Positions 7,123-16,626 of a stretch of 64,000 nt of DNA are shown here, piece after piece. The translations under genes were made by a program, and so were the position numbers. The notes beneath the pieces were generated by a model that was not told the DNA's origin, did no database searches, and saw only the letters and a program-made list of their open reading frames with translations. Location: positions 248,001 to 312,000 of the forward strand of contig NZ_RBAK01000006.1 in NCBI RefSeq assembly GCF_003626595.1, written 5' to 3'. Position 1 is the first letter of the stretch. Every line of letters starts with the position of its first letter. This stretch comes from Micromonospora endolithica (GTDB lineage: Bacteria > Actinomycetota > Actinomycetes > Mycobacteriales > Micromonosporaceae).

Positions 7123-8778
7123 GTGCTCGTGTCCAGAGCAGACGACAGTCCGTGGTGGCGTGGAGCGGTTATATACCAGGTGTATCCCCGGAGCTTCGCC
7201 GACGGCGACGGTGACGGCATCGGCGACATCGCCGGCATCCGGTCCCGGCTGGACCACCTCTGCACGCTCGGCGTCGACGCGATCTGGTTCAGCCCCTGGT
7301 ATCCGTCCCCGATGGCCGACGCCGGCTACGACGTGTCCGACTACCGCGACATCGACCCGGTCTTCGGCACCCTGGCCGAGGTGGAGGCGCTCATCGCGGA
7401 GGCACACGAGCGGGGCATCCGGACCATCGTCGACGTGGTGCCGAACCACTGCTCCGACGCGCACCCCTGGTTCCAGGCGGCGTTGGCCGGCGGGCCGGGC
7501 GCGCCGGAGCGGGACCTGTTCTGGTTCCGCCCGGGCCGGGGCCCCGGCGGCGACCAGCGGCCCACCGACTGGATCGGCGAGTTCGGTGGCGAGACCTGGA
7601 CCCGCACCACCAACCCGGACGGCACCCCCGGCGACTGGTACCTGCACCTGTTCGCCCCGCAGCAACCGGACTTCAACTGGGACCACCCCCGGGTGCGGGC
7701 CGAGTTCGAGGACATCCTGCGCTTCTGGTTCGACCGGGGTGCCGACGGCATCCGGATCGACTCGGCCGGGCTGCTGGTGAAGGACGGGACGCTGCCCGAG
7801 GTCCGGCCGGACCAGCCGCACCCGTTCCACGACCTCGACGGGGTGCACGACGTCTACCGCGCCTGGCGGCGGATCGCCGACTCCTACCCCGGTGACCGGG
7901 CCCTGATCGGCGAGGTGTGGCTGCCCGACCGGCAGCGGTTCGCCAACTACCTGCGCCCGGACGAGCTGCACGCCGCGTTCAACTTCGACTTCCTCGGTTG
8001 CGCCTGGGACGCCGCCGCGCTGCGGGAGAGCATCGACGGGACGCTGAGCGCGCACGCGCCGGTCGGCGCGCCGGCCACCTGGGTGCTCTCCAACCACGAC
8101 GTCACCCGGCACGTCACCCGGTACGGCCGCGAGGACACCACCTTCAGCTTCGCCAAGAAGCGCGAGGGGATCTTCTCCGACCTGGAGCTGGGCACCACCC
8201 GGGCCCGCGCGGCGGCGCTGCTCTCGTTGGCGCTCCCCGGTGCCGCCTACGTCTACCAGGGTGAGGAACTCGGGCTGCCGGAGGTCGAGGACATTCCCCC
8301 GGAGCTGCGCACCGACCCGATGTGGCCGCGCTCCGGCTACGTGGACCCGGGCCGGGACGGCTGCCGGGTGCCGCTGCCGTGGTCCGGCGACGAGCCCCCG
8401 TTCGGCTTCAGCCCGGACGGCGCGGCGTCGGCGCCCTGGCTGCCGCAGCCGGCCCACTGGAAGGACCGCACGGTACGGGCGCAGACCGGCGACCCGCACT
8501 CGATGCTCGAGCTGTACCGGGCGGCGATCGCGATCCGGCGGGCCGAACCGGCACTCGGCGACGGCGAGCTGACCTGGCTGCCCGCCCCGGACGGGGTGCT
8601 CGCGTTCAGCCGGGGCGGGGGCTTCCACTGCCTGGTCAACCTCTCCGGCGCGCCGGTGCCGCTGCCGGCCGGCGGGGAACCGCTGCTGGCCAGCCGGCCG
8701 CTCGACGACGACCTGCTGCCCCCGGACACCGCCGTCTGGCTGCGGGTCGCCGAACCGGCCGGAACCGCACCGGTCTGA
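7123..8778 (+). CDS. GH13 alpha-glucosidase/alpha-amylase family, cytoplasmic
   Basis: A 551-aa enzyme without a signal peptide. All four GH13 regions are visible: DVVPNH (104-109), GIRIDSA with nucleophile Asp213, GEVW with acid/base Glu264, and LSNHD with Asp326. The N-terminal YQVYPRSFADGDGDGIGD is typical of oligo-1,6-glucosidase/alpha-glucosidase subfamilies acting on short oligosaccharides. It should hydrolyse imported alpha-gluco-oligosaccharides inside the cell. GTG 7129 is an equally good start (GCAGG five bases upstream) and would remove two residues. It is the last gene of the ABC operon and is followed by a perfect 13-bp hairpin. The exact linkage preference cannot be read from the sequence. 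Confidence 0.92.
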   Translation: MLVSRADDSPWWRGAVIYQVYPRSFADGDGDGIGDIAGIRSRLDHLCTLGVDAIWFSPWYPSPMADAGYDVSDYRDIDPVFGTLAEVEALIAEAHERGIRTIVDVVPNHCSDAHPWFQAALAGGPGAPERDLFWFRPGRGPGGDQRPTDWIGEFGGETWTRTTNPDGTPGDWYLHLFAPQQPDFNWDHPRVRAEFEDILRFWFDRGADGIRIDSAGLLVKDGTLPEVRPDQPHPFHDLDGVHDVYRAWRRIADSYPGDRALIGEVWLPDRQRFANYLRPDELHAAFNFDFLGCAWDAAALRESIDGTLSAHAPVGAPATWVLSNHDVTRHVTRYGREDTTFSFAKKREGIFSDLELGTTRARAAALLSLALPGAAYVYQGEELGLPEVEDIPPELRTDPMWPRSGYVDPGRDGCRVPLPWSGDEPPFGFSPDGAASAPWLPQPAHWKDRTVRAQTGDPHSMLELYRAAIAIRRAEPALGDGELTWLPAPDGVLAFSRGGGFHCLVNLSGAPVPLPAGGEPLLASRPLDDDLLPPDTAVWLRVAEPAGTAPV

Positions 8779-8789
8779 TCCGTGAGCCG

Positions 8790-8826
8790 GTGGTGCCGGC
8801 GGCCCCGTCCCGACCGCCGGCACCAC
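8790..8826 (+). terminator. terminator of ABC-GH13 operon
   Basis: A perfect 13-bp inverted repeat (GTGGTGCCGGCGG at 8790-8802 and CCGCCGGCACCAC at 8814-8826) with an 11-nt loop just after the GH13 stop. Confidence 0.75.
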
Positions 8827-8932
8827 ACCGCCCCGCCGGCCCGCCGGCGCGCACCCGGAAGGAGGCGTCCACCCAAGCGCAGTCGTACCGCACGGGGGGA
8901 CCTGCACCACGCCACGAAAGAGAGCCCCGCTC

Positions 8933-11818
8933 ATGCCCGAGTACGCCACCGCCGTCCCACACCCACCCCGACGAGTCCACGCCCGCGCCGCGCTCGCCGC
9001 CCTCGCCGGCCTGGCCCTCGCCGCCACCACGCTCACCGTCGTCGCGGTGACCGGCACCGGCACCCCGGCCCGCGCCGCCGGACTGTCCCCGTTCGACATT
9101 CCCGGCCGGGGCGCGACCGTCCCGTTCGTCGAGCACGAGGCGGAGGAGGTGGCGCACACCGGCACGAAGATCGGCCCGGACCGGCGTTACGGCACCCTGC
9201 CGTCGGAGGCGTCCGGCCGGGAGGCGGTCACCCTCGACGCGGTCGGTGAGTACGTCGAGTTCACCCTGACCGCGCCGGCCGACGCGGTGACCTTCCGCTA
9301 CAGCCTGCCGGACAACGCCGCCGGCACCGGCCGGGACGCCAGCATCGACCTGCGCGCCAACGGCGCCCTGGTCAAGGCGGTGCCGGTGACCTCCAGGTAC
9401 GGCTGGTACTACGGCGGTTACCCGTTCAACAACAACCCCGGCGACACCAACCCGCACCACTTCTACGACGAGACCCGGACGATGTTCGGGACCACCTACC
9501 CGGCCGGCACGAAGATTCGCCTCCAGGTCTCCTCGACCGCGCAGTCGCCCACCTTCACCATCGACCTGGCCGACTTCGAGCTTGTCGGCGCGCCGATCGC
9601 CAAGCCGGCCGGTGCCCTGGACGTGGTGGCCGACTTCGGCGCCGACCCGACCGGAGCCACCGACTCCACCGCCCGGTTCCAGGCCGCGGTCGACGCCGGG
9701 AAGGCGCAGGGACGGGCGGTGTGGATCCCCGCCGGCACGTTCACCCTCTGGGACCACGTGGTGGTCGACGGGGTGACCCTGCGCGGCGCCGGGCCCTGGT
9801 ACTCGGTGCTCGGCGGCCGGCACCCCACCGACCGCAAGCGGGCCGCCGGCATCTACGGCAAGTACGTCCCCGGCGGCGGCTACACCGGCCCGGTCCGGCC
9901 GCACGAGGCCGGCGGCCCCAGCCGCAACGTGACCCTGCGGGACTTCGCGATCATCGGTGACATCCGGGAGCGGGTCGACGACGACCAGGTCAACGCCATG
10001 GGCGGGGCGATGTCGAACTCGGTGGTGGACAACGTCTGGATGCAGCACACCAAGGTCGGGGCCTGGATGGACGGGCCGATGGACAACTTCACCATCCGCA
10101 ACAGCCGGATCCTCGACCAGACCGCCGACGGGGTGAACTTCCACACCGGCGTCACCAACTCGACGGTGACCAACACCTTCGTCCGCAACACCGGTGACGA
10201 CGCCCTGGCGATGTGGGCGCAGGGCGTGCCGAACGTCCGGAACTCCTTCACCCGCAACACCATCGGCGTGACGATCCTGGCCAACCACCTGGTCAGCTAC
10301 GGCGGCCGGGACATCACGATCGCCGACAACGTGACCGCGGACTCGGTCACCAACGGCGGCGGCATCCACGTCGCCAACCGTTATCCCGGCGTGCAGGGCC
10401 AGACCGCGGTCCTGGGCACCTGGACGATCGCCCGCAACACCCTGATCCGCAACGGCAACTCCGACTACAACTGGCAGTTCGGGGTGGGCGCGATCTGGTT
10501 CTCCGCACTCAACGAGGCGTTCCAGAACCCGACGATCAACATCACCGACACCGACATCCTGGACAGCTCCTATGCGGCGCTGCACTGGATCGAGGGCCAG
10601 ACCAACGGGATCAACCTGAACAACGTCCGCATCGACGGCGCCGGGACGTACGCCCTCCAGGTGCAGGCGCCCAGCCAGGTCACCTTCACCAACGTCCGGG
10701 CCACCGGGATCGCCCAGCCCAGCCCGATGCACAACTGCGTCGGCAGCGGCTTCCAGATCACCCAGGGCGCCGGCAACTCCGGCTGGTACACGCCCACCCC
10801 GTACTGCGGTCCGTGGCCGGCGCCGCAGTGGGGCAACGGGCCGACCAGCCCACCGCCCAGCACGACCCCGCCGACCACCGCCCCGCCCACCACACCACCG
10901 CCGACCACCCCGCCGCCGACCGGCGGGAACCTGGCCCTCGGCCGCGCGGCCACCGCGTCCAGCGTCAACCAGAACTACGGCGCGGGCAACGCCACCGACG
11001 GCAACGCCGGCAGCTACTGGGAGAGCGTCAACAACGCCTTCCCGCAGTCGCTCACCGTCGACCTCGGCGCCGCGCGCCGGGTCGACCGGGTGGTGCTCAA
11101 GCTGCCGGCCGGCTGGGAGCAACGCACCCAGACCGTGAGCGTGCTCGGCTCGACCGACGGTTCGTCCTGGTCGACCCTGGCCGGCTCGGCGGGCCGCACG
11201 TTCGACCCGGCCACCGGCAACACCGTGTCGGTCGCGCTGCCGGCCGGAGACCGCCGGTTCGTCCGGGTCGCCGTCACCGGCAACACCGGCTGGCCGGCCG
11301 CGCAGCTCGCCGAGGTCGAGGTGTACGGCGGCGGCACCACCCCCGCACCGACCACCCCGCCGCCAACCACCACGCCGCCCCCGACCACCCCGCCACCGAC
11401 CGGCAACCTGGCCCTGGGCCGGCCGATCGCCGGGACCAGCCACGCCGACGTGTACGTCGCCGGCAACGCGGTCGACGGCAACCCGAACACCTACTGGGAG
11501 AGCGCCAACAACGCCTTCCCCCAGTCGGTGACCGTCGACCTGGGCAGCGTCCGGCGGGTGTCCCGGGTGGTGCTGAAGCTGCCGCCGGCCACGGCCTGGC
11601 AGACCCGCACCCAGACGGTGACCGTGCTCGGCTCCACCGACGGCGCCACGTTCAGCACGCTCAAGGGCGCGACCGGCTACACGTTCGACCCGGCCAGCGG
11701 CAACACCGTGTCGATCGCGCTGCCGGCCGGGGACCGCCGGTTCGTCCGGCTGACCGTCACCGGCAACACCGGCTGGCCCGCCGGCCAACTCGCCGAGTTC
11801 GAGGTCCACGCCACCTGA
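8933..11818 (+). CDS. secreted GH87-like alpha-1,3-glucanase with two CBM32 domains
   Basis: A 961-aa exported protein (signal peptide to about Ala49). Order: CBM35-like beta-sandwich (60-220); right-handed beta-helix (about 225-640); Pro/Thr linker; F5/8-type C/CBM32 domain (about 665-800); second linker; second CBM32 (about 824-961). In the helix, Asp399 (TADGVNF) and the pair Asp422-Asp423 (NTGDDALA) have the 23/24-residue spacing that I recall for the three catalytic Asp of GH87 alpha-1,3-glucanases. That family cleaves alpha-1,3-glucan (mutan, fungal wall) or nigeran. The neighbouring alpha-glucosidase/ABC operon supports this. A pectate lyase-superfamily enzyme of other specificity is the alternative. 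An AAAGAGAG ribosome site precedes the ATG. Confidence 0.8.
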   Translation: MPEYATAVPHPPRRVHARAALAALAGLALAATTLTVVAVTGTGTPARAAGLSPFDIPGRGATVPFVEHEAEEVAHTGTKIGPDRRYGTLPSEASGREAVTLDAVGEYVEFTLTAPADAVTFRYSLPDNAAGTGRDASIDLRANGALVKAVPVTSRYGWYYGGYPFNNNPGDTNPHHFYDETRTMFGTTYPAGTKIRLQVSSTAQSPTFTIDLADFELVGAPIAKPAGALDVVADFGADPTGATDSTARFQAAVDAGKAQGRAVWIPAGTFTLWDHVVVDGVTLRGAGPWYSVLGGRHPTDRKRAAGIYGKYVPGGGYTGPVRPHEAGGPSRNVTLRDFAIIGDIRERVDDDQVNAMGGAMSNSVVDNVWMQHTKVGAWMDGPMDNFTIRNSRILDQTADGVNFHTGVTNSTVTNTFVRNTGDDALAMWAQGVPNVRNSFTRNTIGVTILANHLVSYGGRDITIADNVTADSVTNGGGIHVANRYPGVQGQTAVLGTWTIARNTLIRNGNSDYNWQFGVGAIWFSALNEAFQNPTINITDTDILDSSYAALHWIEGQTNGINLNNVRIDGAGTYALQVQAPSQVTFTNVRATGIAQPSPMHNCVGSGFQITQGAGNSGWYTPTPYCGPWPAPQWGNGPTSPPPSTTPPTTAPPTTPPPTTPPPTGGNLALGRAATASSVNQNYGAGNATDGNAGSYWESVNNAFPQSLTVDLGAARRVDRVVLKLPAGWEQRTQTVSVLGSTDGSSWSTLAGSAGRTFDPATGNTVSVALPAGDRRFVRVAVTGNTGWPAAQLAEVEVYGGGTTPAPTTPPPTTTPPPTTPPPTGNLALGRPIAGTSHADVYVAGNAVDGNPNTYWESANNAFPQSVTVDLGSVRRVSRVVLKLPPATAWQTRTQTVTVLGSTDGATFSTLKGATGYTFDPASGNTVSIALPAGDRRFVRLTVTGNTGWPAGQLAEFEVHAT

Positions 11819-11819
11819 C

Positions 11820-11864
11820 GTGTGCGGCGGGGCCCCGTCCGCCGATCGGGGTCCCGCCGCACAC
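11820..11864 (+). terminator. hairpin between the two GH87-like genes
   Basis: GTGTGCGGCGGG (11820-11831) pairs perfectly with CCCGCCGCACAC (11853-11864), two bases after the stop. It probably terminates or protects the upstream transcript. Confidence 0.65.
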
Positions 11865-11928
11865 CCGCACCAACCGCACCACCGCACACGCCTCTCCACG
11901 TCCCCCGGGAAGAAGGTGTCCCCCCACC

Positions 11929-14900
11929 ATGTCCAGATTTCGTACCCGACTGATCGCGGCGCTCGCCGCGGTCGGCCTGGCCGTCACCGCGGCCCCGGCC
12001 CCGCCGGCCGTCGCCGCCGGCGGCCCCAACCTCGCCGCCGGCCGCCCCGGCTCGGCCAGCAGCACCAACGGACCGTTCGGCACCGCCAACCTGACCGACG
12101 GCAACCAGGGCAGCTACTGGGAGAGCAGCGGCGCGCTGCCCCAGTGGGCCCAGGTCGACCTCGGCTCCAGCCGCTCGGTCGACCAGGTGGTCCTGAAGCT
12201 GCCCGCCGCCTGGGAGGCCCGCACCCAGACGCTGTCGGTGCAGGGCAGCGTGGACGGCAGCACGTTCAGCACCGTCGTCGCGTCCGCCGGACGGTCGTTC
12301 AGCCCGGCCGGCGGCAACACCGTGACCATCAACTTCCCGGCCACCAGCCTCCGGCAGGTACGGATCGCGATCACCGCGAACACCGGCTGGGCCGCCGCCC
12401 AGCTCGCCGAGCTGGAGGTGTACGGCGCGGCCACCTCGTCGACCAACCTGGCCCTGGGCCGGACCATGTCGGCCAGCGGCCAGTCCGACGTGTACGGACC
12501 CGGCAACGCCAACGACGGCAACGCCGGCAGCTACTGGGAGAGCCCGAGCAACGCCTTCCCGCAGTGGATCCAGGCCGACCTGGCGGCCACCGTCAACGTC
12601 AACCGGCTGGTGCTCAAGCTGCCCGCCGGTTGGGAGGCGCGCAGCCAGACGCTGACCGTGCAGGGCAGCACCAACGGGTCGACGTTCAGCACCCTGGTCG
12701 GCTCGGCCGCGTACGCCTTCAACCCGGCCGCCGGCAACACGGTCACCGTCACCGTGCCCACCGCGGCCACCCGGTACGTCCGGCTGCTGATCACCGGCAA
12801 CACCGGCTGGCCGGCCGGGCAGCTCTCCGAGCTGGAGATCTACGGCCCGGCGTCCGGGGACACCCAGCCACCGTCGGCGCCGGGCAACCTGGCCCTCACC
12901 GAGCCGGCGACCAACCAGATCCGGCTGACCTGGTCGGCGTCCACCGACAACGTCGGGGTGACCGGCTACGACGTGTACGCCAACGGCGCGCTGCGGACCA
13001 GCGTCGGCGGCACCACGCTGACCTTCACCGACACCCAGCCGGCCGGATCGACGGTCTCCTACTACGTCCGGGCGAAGGACGCCGCCGGAAATGTGTCGGC
13101 GAACAGCAACACGGTCACCCGTACCGGCGGCAACCCGCCGGGCGGTGGCACCAACCTGGCGGTCGGCAAGCCGATCACCGCCTCGTCGATGGTGCACGTC
13201 TTCGCCGCCGCCAACGCCAACGACAACGACGTCGCCACCTACTGGGAGGGCGCGCCGGGGGCGTACCCGAGCACGCTGACCGTCGCGCTGGGCGCGAACG
13301 CGAGCATCAGTTCGGTGGTGGTGAAGCTCAACCCGGACCCGGCCTGGGGTCCGCGTACCCAGACCTTCCAGGTGCTCGGCCGGGAGCAGTCCGGCTCCGG
13401 GTTCAGCACCCTGGTCGGCTCGGCGACATACTCGTTCAGCCCGGCCGGCAGCAACACGGTGACCATCCCGGTGTCGGCGACCGCCGCCGACGTGCGGCTC
13501 CAGTTCACCGCGAACTCCGGCTCGTCCAACGGTCAGGTGGCCGAGTTCCAGGTCGTCGGCGTGCCGGCGGCGAACCCGGACCTGACCGTCACCGCGCTGA
13601 CCGCGTCACCCGCCGCTCCGGTGGAGACCGACGCGATCACCCTGTCGGCCACCGTCCGCAACGCCGGCACGGCGGCCTCCGCCGCCACCGCCGTCGGCCT
13701 CTACCTGGGTACGACGAAGGTCGGCACGGCCACCGTCGGCGCCCTGGCCGCCGGCGCGTCGACCACCGTCTCGGCGAACATCGGCCCGCGCAACGCCGGC
13801 AGCTACCAGCTGGTCGCCAAGGTCGACGAGGCGAACACGGTGATCGAGCAGAACGAGGCGAACAACAGCTTCACCGGCCCGACCGCGTTGACCGTCAGCC
13901 AGGTGGCCAGCTCGGACCTGGTCGCCTCGGCGGTGACCTGGTCGCCGGGAACGCCCACCGCGGGCGCCACGGTCACCTTCGCGGTGAGCATCCGCAACCA
14001 GGGCACGGTCGCCTCCGCCAGCGGGGCGCACGGCATCACGCTGACCGTGCTCAACGACGCCGGCACGGTGGTCCGCACGCTGACCGGTTCGCACACCGGC
14101 ACCATCGCCGCCGGGGCGACCGCCGGGCCGGTCAACCTCGGCACCTGGACGGCGGCCAACGGCCGGTACACCGTCCGGGTGGTGCTCGCCGACGACGCCA
14201 ACGAGCTGCCGGTGAAGCGGCAGAACAACACCAGCGAGCGGTCGCTGTTCGTCGGCCGCGGGGCGAACCTGCCGTACGACATGTACGAGGCCGAGGACGG
14301 TTCGGTCGGCGGCGGCGCGCAGGTGCTGGCGCCGAACCGGACCATCGGCGACCTGGCCGGTGAGGCGTCCGGCCGGCGGGCGGTCACCCTCAACACCACC
14401 GGCGCGTACGTCGAGTGGACCACCAAGGCACCGGCGAACGCCCTGGTCACCCGCTTCTCCATCCCGGACGCTCCCGGCGGCGGTGGGATCGACTCGACGC
14501 TCAACATCTACGTCAACGGGGTGCTGCACAAGCCGATCAGCCTCACCTCGAAGCACATCTGGCTCTACGGCGCGGAGGCCAGCCCGAGTGACTCGCCCAG
14601 CGCGGGCCCGCCCCGGCACCTCTACGACGAGGCCAACGTCCTGCTGAACTCGACCATCCCGGCGGGCAGCCGGATCCGGTTGCAGAAGGACCCGGCGAAC
14701 AGCACCACGTACGCCATCGACTTCGTCAACCTGGAGCAGGTCGCGCCGCGGGCCAACCCGGACCCGGCCCGCTACCGGGTGCCGACCGGGTTCAGCCACT
14801 CCGACGTGCAGAACGCGCTGGACGCGGTCCGGATGGACACCACCGGCAACCTGCTCGGGGTGTATCTGCCGGCCGGCACCTACGAGACGTCACAGAAGCT

Positions 14901-15942
14901 CCAGGTGTACGGCAAGCCGGTGCAGGTGGTCGGCGCGGGCATCTGGTATACCCGCTTCCAGACACCGGCGTCGCAGCAGAACACCGACGCCGGTTTCCGG
15001 GTGGAGTCCTCGGCCAGCGGGTCGTCCTTCGCACACCTCGCCTTCTTCGGCAACTACACCAACCGGATCGACGGTCCGGGCAAGGTGTGGGGTGAGCTGA
15101 AGGACGTCGACAACATGACCCTGGACAACGTCTGGGTCGAGCACACCGTCTGCGCGTACTGGGGGGTCAGCGTCAGCGGCCTCACCATCACCAACAGCCG
15201 GTTCCGCAACACCTTCGCCGACGCCGTGAACCTGACCAACGGCAGCACGAACAACCGGGTGGCCAACTCGGAGGGCCGGTCCAACGGTGACGACGCGTTC
15301 GCGCTCTTCTCCGCCACCGACCAGGGCGCGTCGACCGGCAACCACGGCAACGTGTTCGAGAACCTGTCCGCCACGCTGACCTGGCGGGCGGACGGCATCG
15401 CGGTGTACGGCGGCTACGACAACGTGTTCCGCAACCTCTACATCGCGGACATGCTGACCTACTCCGGCATCACGATCAGCTCGCTGGACTTCGGGTACCC
15501 GTTCATCGGGTTCGGGGCCAGCCCGCCCACCCGGTTCGAGAACATCTCGCTGATCCGGGCCGGCGGTCACTTCTGGGGCTCGCAGACCTTCCCCGCGATC
15601 TGGGTCTTCTCCGCGTCCAAGGAGTTCCGCGGCATCCGCGTCACCGACGTCGACATCGTCGATCCGACGTACTCGGGGATCATGTTCCAGACCAAGTACA
15701 CCGGCGGCCAACCGGAGAACCCGATCACCGACACGGTCTTCACCAACGTGTCGATCTCCGGTGCCCGGCGCAGCGGTGACGCCTTCGACGCCAAGTCCGG
15801 CTTCGGCATCTGGGTCAACGAGGCGCCCGAGGCCGGTCAGGGCCCGGCGGTCGGCTCCGCGACGTTCGTCAACCTCCGCCTGAGCGACAACTACCAGGAC
15901 ATCCGCAACACGACCAGCACGTTCACCATCAACCGCAGCTGA
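11929..15942 (+). CDS. large secreted GH87-like alpha-1,3-glucanase with N-terminal CBM array
   Basis: A 1337-aa exported protein (signal to about Ala30). Order: F5/8C/CBM32 (about 31-165), CBM32 (168-305), fibronectin III (311-400), a third CBM32-like domain (408-545), two CARDB-type beta-sandwich domains (547-655, 658-780), the CBM35-like module starting YEAEDG (785), and the beta-helix catalytic domain (about 943-1337). Asp1098 (FADAVN) and Asp1121-Asp1122 (SNGDDAFA) repeat the 23/24 spacing of the first enzyme. The binding domains precede the catalytic part here and follow it in the neighbour. Probable role: attack on insoluble alpha-1,3-glucan such as fungal walls. ATG 11929 is followed by a clean signal peptide, and longer upstream frame is not coding. 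Confidence 0.8.
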   Translation: MSRFRTRLIAALAAVGLAVTAAPAPPAVAAGGPNLAAGRPGSASSTNGPFGTANLTDGNQGSYWESSGALPQWAQVDLGSSRSVDQVVLKLPAAWEARTQTLSVQGSVDGSTFSTVVASAGRSFSPAGGNTVTINFPATSLRQVRIAITANTGWAAAQLAELEVYGAATSSTNLALGRTMSASGQSDVYGPGNANDGNAGSYWESPSNAFPQWIQADLAATVNVNRLVLKLPAGWEARSQTLTVQGSTNGSTFSTLVGSAAYAFNPAAGNTVTVTVPTAATRYVRLLITGNTGWPAGQLSELEIYGPASGDTQPPSAPGNLALTEPATNQIRLTWSASTDNVGVTGYDVYANGALRTSVGGTTLTFTDTQPAGSTVSYYVRAKDAAGNVSANSNTVTRTGGNPPGGGTNLAVGKPITASSMVHVFAAANANDNDVATYWEGAPGAYPSTLTVALGANASISSVVVKLNPDPAWGPRTQTFQVLGREQSGSGFSTLVGSATYSFSPAGSNTVTIPVSATAADVRLQFTANSGSSNGQVAEFQVVGVPAANPDLTVTALTASPAAPVETDAITLSATVRNAGTAASAATAVGLYLGTTKVGTATVGALAAGASTTVSANIGPRNAGSYQLVAKVDEANTVIEQNEANNSFTGPTALTVSQVASSDLVASAVTWSPGTPTAGATVTFAVSIRNQGTVASASGAHGITLTVLNDAGTVVRTLTGSHTGTIAAGATAGPVNLGTWTAANGRYTVRVVLADDANELPVKRQNNTSERSLFVGRGANLPYDMYEAEDGSVGGGAQVLAPNRTIGDLAGEASGRRAVTLNTTGAYVEWTTKAPANALVTRFSIPDAPGGGGIDSTLNIYVNGVLHKPISLTSKHIWLYGAEASPSDSPSAGPPRHLYDEANVLLNSTIPAGSRIRLQKDPANSTTYAIDFVNLEQVAPRANPDPARYRVPTGFSHSDVQNALDAVRMDTTGNLLGVYLPAGTYETSQKLQVYGKPVQVVGAGIWYTRFQTPASQQNTDAGFRVESSASGSSFAHLAFFGNYTNRIDGPGKVWGELKDVDNMTLDNVWVEHTVCAYWGVSVSGLTITNSRFRNTFADAVNLTNGSTNNRVANSEGRSNGDDAFALFSATDQGASTGNHGNVFENLSATLTWRADGIAVYGGYDNVFRNLYIADMLTYSGITISSLDFGYPFIGFGASPPTRFENISLIRAGGHFWGSQTFPAIWVFSASKEFRGIRVTDVDIVDPTYSGIMFQTKYTGGQPENPITDTVFTNVSISGARRSGDAFDAKSGFGIWVNEAPEAGQGPAVGSATFVNLRLSDNYQDIRNTTSTFTINRS

Positions 15943-15952
15943 GGCGTACGTC

Positions 15953-15982
15953 CGGCGCCCGTCGGGGTTCCGGCGGGCGCCG
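15953..15982. terminator. bidirectional hairpin between convergent genes
   Basis: CGGCGCCCG (15953-15961) and CGGGCGCCG (15974-15982) pair perfectly between the GH87-like gene (+) and the GNAT gene (-). Confidence 0.65.
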
Positions 15983-16462
15983 CTACGTCAGGCGCCTGCG
16001 CATCTGCTGGGTGACCACCTGGTAGCCGGCCGAGGCGTAGAGGCCGATGGCGACGGCGTTGTCGCCGAAGACGTTCAGCTCCAGCTGGGTGATCCCGTGC
16101 TCGCGGACGGCCGCCTCGGCCGCGCCCAGCAGCGCCCGGCCCAGACCCTGCCCGCGGAACGCCGCGTCCACCTCGATGTCGAAGAGGAAGGCGCAGTCGG
16201 ACACCCCGCGCGGATGGGTGAGCGAGATCCACAGCCGCCCCACCGGCGTCCCGTCCGCCCGCACGCCCCGCAGCAGGAGCACGCCGGGGGTGTCCAGACC
16301 GTGGGGGAGCAGGGTCCGGTTGAGTTCCACCGCGCGGTCGAGCGCCTCGTCCGCCGGCCACACCCCGGCGGCCACCTGGGAGTCGGCGTAGCCCCGGGCG
16401 ACGGCGTCCTGCCAGGCGTCGAACTCGGAGGGGGACAGCGGGCGGGTGGTCACGTCGGTCAC
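15983..16462 (-). CDS. GNAT family N-acetyltransferase
   Basis: A 159-aa GNAT fold. FRGQGLGRALLGAAEAAVREHG is the acetyl-CoA binding motif A (RxxGxG/A), and ELNVFGDNAVAIGLYASAGYQ is the usual C-terminal motif B. It transfers an acetyl group from acetyl-CoA to an unknown amine. The start is placed at GTG 16462: GAGCAT (16470-16475) lies seven bases upstream as a leaderless -10 box, while the longer frame to 16498 begins with TTG and has no ribosome site. It is a single gene facing the GH87-like gene. Confidence 0.8.
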   Translation of the reverse strand: MTDVTTRPLSPSEFDAWQDAVARGYADSQVAAGVWPADEALDRAVELNRTLLPHGLDTPGVLLLRGVRADGTPVGRLWISLTHPRGVSDCAFLFDIEVDAAFRGQGLGRALLGAAEAAVREHGITQLELNVFGDNAVAIGLYASAGYQVVTQQMRRRLT

Positions 16463-16574
16463 GGCGACGATGCTCGCACCCGCCACCCCGGGCGGCAAAC
16501 CGGTTTCGGTTCCGGCCCTGGCCCATCTTCACGGTGACCTGAGGCGCGTGGAAGCTCGACTTCCGCTTCCGGCC

Positions 16575-16612
16575 CGGGGTGCCGTAATGGCGTGCGCCGT
16601 CACGGCACCCCG
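16575..16612 (-). terminator. terminator of the Pro-rich membrane protein gene
   Basis: A perfect 11-bp inverted repeat (CGGGGTGCCGT at 16575-16585 and ACGGCACCCCG at 16602-16612) has a 16-nt loop that can itself fold. It lies just downstream of the minus-strand stop at 16627. Confidence 0.7.
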
Positions 16613-16626
16613 TCGGGTCGCGTCGG

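Noticed and set aside
5146..9165. Long minus-strand open frame of 1339 aa opposite the ABC operon
   Set aside because: Translation is Arg/Gly/His-rich without any motif; it is an antisense shadow of high-GC coding DNA. The same holds for 35295-40367 and 8636-11899.
10850..11405. Pro/Thr codon repeats as possible tandem repeat or CRISPR
   Set aside because: They encode flexible linkers between binding domains, have no constant spacer structure and stay in frame.
10213..11928. Upstream extension of the second GH87-like frame
   Set aside because: It runs antiphase through the first GH87-like gene and is Arg/Pro-rich; ATG 11929 is followed by a clean signal peptide.
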